Shown in pieces: positions 4,736 through 5,200 of a DNA stretch of 5,200 bases. The first letter of the stretch is position 1. The number at the start of each line of letters is the position of its first letter. Origin of the DNA: Lentimicrobiaceae bacterium (GTDB lineage Bacteria > Bacteroidota > Bacteroidia > Bacteroidales > JAGONC01); the NCBI GenBank assembly GCA_030621075.1, contig JAUXII010000105.1, positions 1 to 5,200 of the forward strand, given 5' to 3'. The notes under the pieces are model-generated. The model was not told where the DNA came from and made no database searches. It saw only the letters and a list, made by a program, of their open reading frames with translations. A program made the position numbers and the translations under genes.

Positions 4736-5200
4736 ATGAGTAAAGAAATAGCAAACCTTGAGCCCAAAGGTATATGGAAAAATTTTTATAGCCTTACCGA
4801 GATACCTCGCCCTTCAAAAAAAGAAGGCCGGATCATAAAGTTTATGAAAGAGTTTGGTGAAAATCTTGGCCTTGAAACTATCGTTGACGAGATTGAAAAT
4901 GTGATAATAAAAAAACCCGCTACACCAGGGATGGAAAACCGGAAGATAGTAATTCTTCAGGGTCACCTTGACATGGTACCACAAAAAAACAACGATGTTG
5001 ACCATGATTTTGAAAATGACCCGATTGATGCTTATATTGATGGAGAATGGGTAACAGCACGTGGTACTACCCTTGGTGCTGATAATGGAATGGGTGTTGC
5101 TGCGGCTATGGCTGTGCTGGAGGCAAATGATATTGCTCACGGACCAATTGAGGCGCTGTTTACCGTTGATGAAGAAACGGGTATGACAGGTGCTTTTGGC
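4736..5200 (+). CDS. pepD: Aminoacyl-histidine dipeptidase (M20C), N-terminal part, cut by window edge
   Basis: This is a zinc-dependent cytosolic dipeptidase of peptidase family M20C (PepD, beta-alanyl-histidine/Xaa-His dipeptidase), which cleaves dipeptides during peptide use and turnover. The 155 codons present begin MSKEIANLEPKGIWKNFYSL and show GHLDMVPQKN (residues 76-85, metal ligand His77 and Asp79), DGEWVTARGTTLGADNGMG (102-120, bridging Asp116) and TVDEETGMTGAFG (143-155, general base Glu146 and metal ligand Glu147). The E. coli PepD sequence has the same wording in these blocks. The family is about 480-490 residues, so about a third is present; the lid domain and later His ligands lie outside. 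The start is supported by GGAGG at 8 nt. A 240-bp intergenic region separates it from dnaN and carries a probable separate promoter and a hairpin leader, so it is likely an independent transcription unit. Confidence 0.95.
   Translation, partial: MSKEIANLEPKGIWKNFYSLTEIPRPSKKEGRIIKFMKEFGENLGLETIVDEIENVIIKKPATPGMENRKIVILQGHLDMVPQKNNDVDHDFENDPIDAYIDGEWVTARGTTLGADNGMGVAAAMAVLEANDIAHGPIEALFTVDEETGMTGAFG

Noticed and set aside
4814..5140. A 108-codon open frame on the minus strand
   Set aside because: It is antisense to pepD, whose catalytic motifs are clear in the plus frame, and it shows no recognisable domain.

Overview
The window looks like chromosomal housekeeping DNA from a member of the Bacteroidota, probably a Bacteroidales/Marinilabiliales-type marine or anaerobic lineage. 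The evidence is the AT-rich composition, start codons that mostly lack a Shine-Dalgarno sequence, -7 boxes of the Bacteroidota form TAnnTTTG, and protein sequences whose family-specific wording (glycosyltransferase 9, DnaN, Sua5/YrdC) is typical of that phylum. This placement is an inference from sequence style; no marker gene such as 16S rRNA is present.

Layout. On the minus strand at the left edge lie ruvX/yqgF (306-725) and, 43 bp downstream of it, the N-terminal half of peptide deformylase (def, 1-262, cut by the window edge). A 120-bp divergent intergenic region (726-845) carries one -7-like box for each direction. To the right, on the plus strand, is a tightly packed run: dapD (846-1679), a glycosyltransferase family 9 gene (1676-2689, 4-bp ATGA overlap) and a Sua5/YrdC t6A-synthesis gene (2670-3233, 20-bp overlap). 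A 137-bp AT-rich gap precedes dnaN (3371-4495), the DNA polymerase III sliding clamp. A 240-bp intergenic region follows, and then the first 155 codons of an M20C-type aminoacyl-histidine dipeptidase (pepD, from 4736, cut by the right edge).

Function. The genes serve basic processes: N-terminal methionine deformylation, 16S rRNA maturation (RuvX), diaminopimelate/lysine synthesis for peptidoglycan (DapD), probable lipopolysaccharide or other surface glycan assembly (GT9), the universal tRNA modification t6A (Sua5/YrdC), replication (DnaN) and peptide turnover (PepD). The dapD-GT9-sua5 overlaps imply co-transcription and probably translational coupling, which would join envelope-precursor, envelope-glycan and translation-fidelity functions.

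The part that standard genes do not explain is 4496-4735. Directly after the dnaN stop there is a compact GC-rich element: two tandem copies of CGGTTGA, a perfect 20-bp palindrome, then two tandem copies of CCGGTAA. It resembles a dispersed REP-like intergenic repeat. Further on, a TAATTTTG -7 box lies just before a long imperfect hairpin ending in five Ts, then an unusually good Shine-Dalgarno sequence before pepD, with a 26-codon frame whose stop overlaps the pepD start. This may be a cis-regulatory leader (attenuator-like) or a dnaN terminator next to a pepD promoter. I see no phage, transposase, CRISPR or defence genes, and no clear new multi-gene system.
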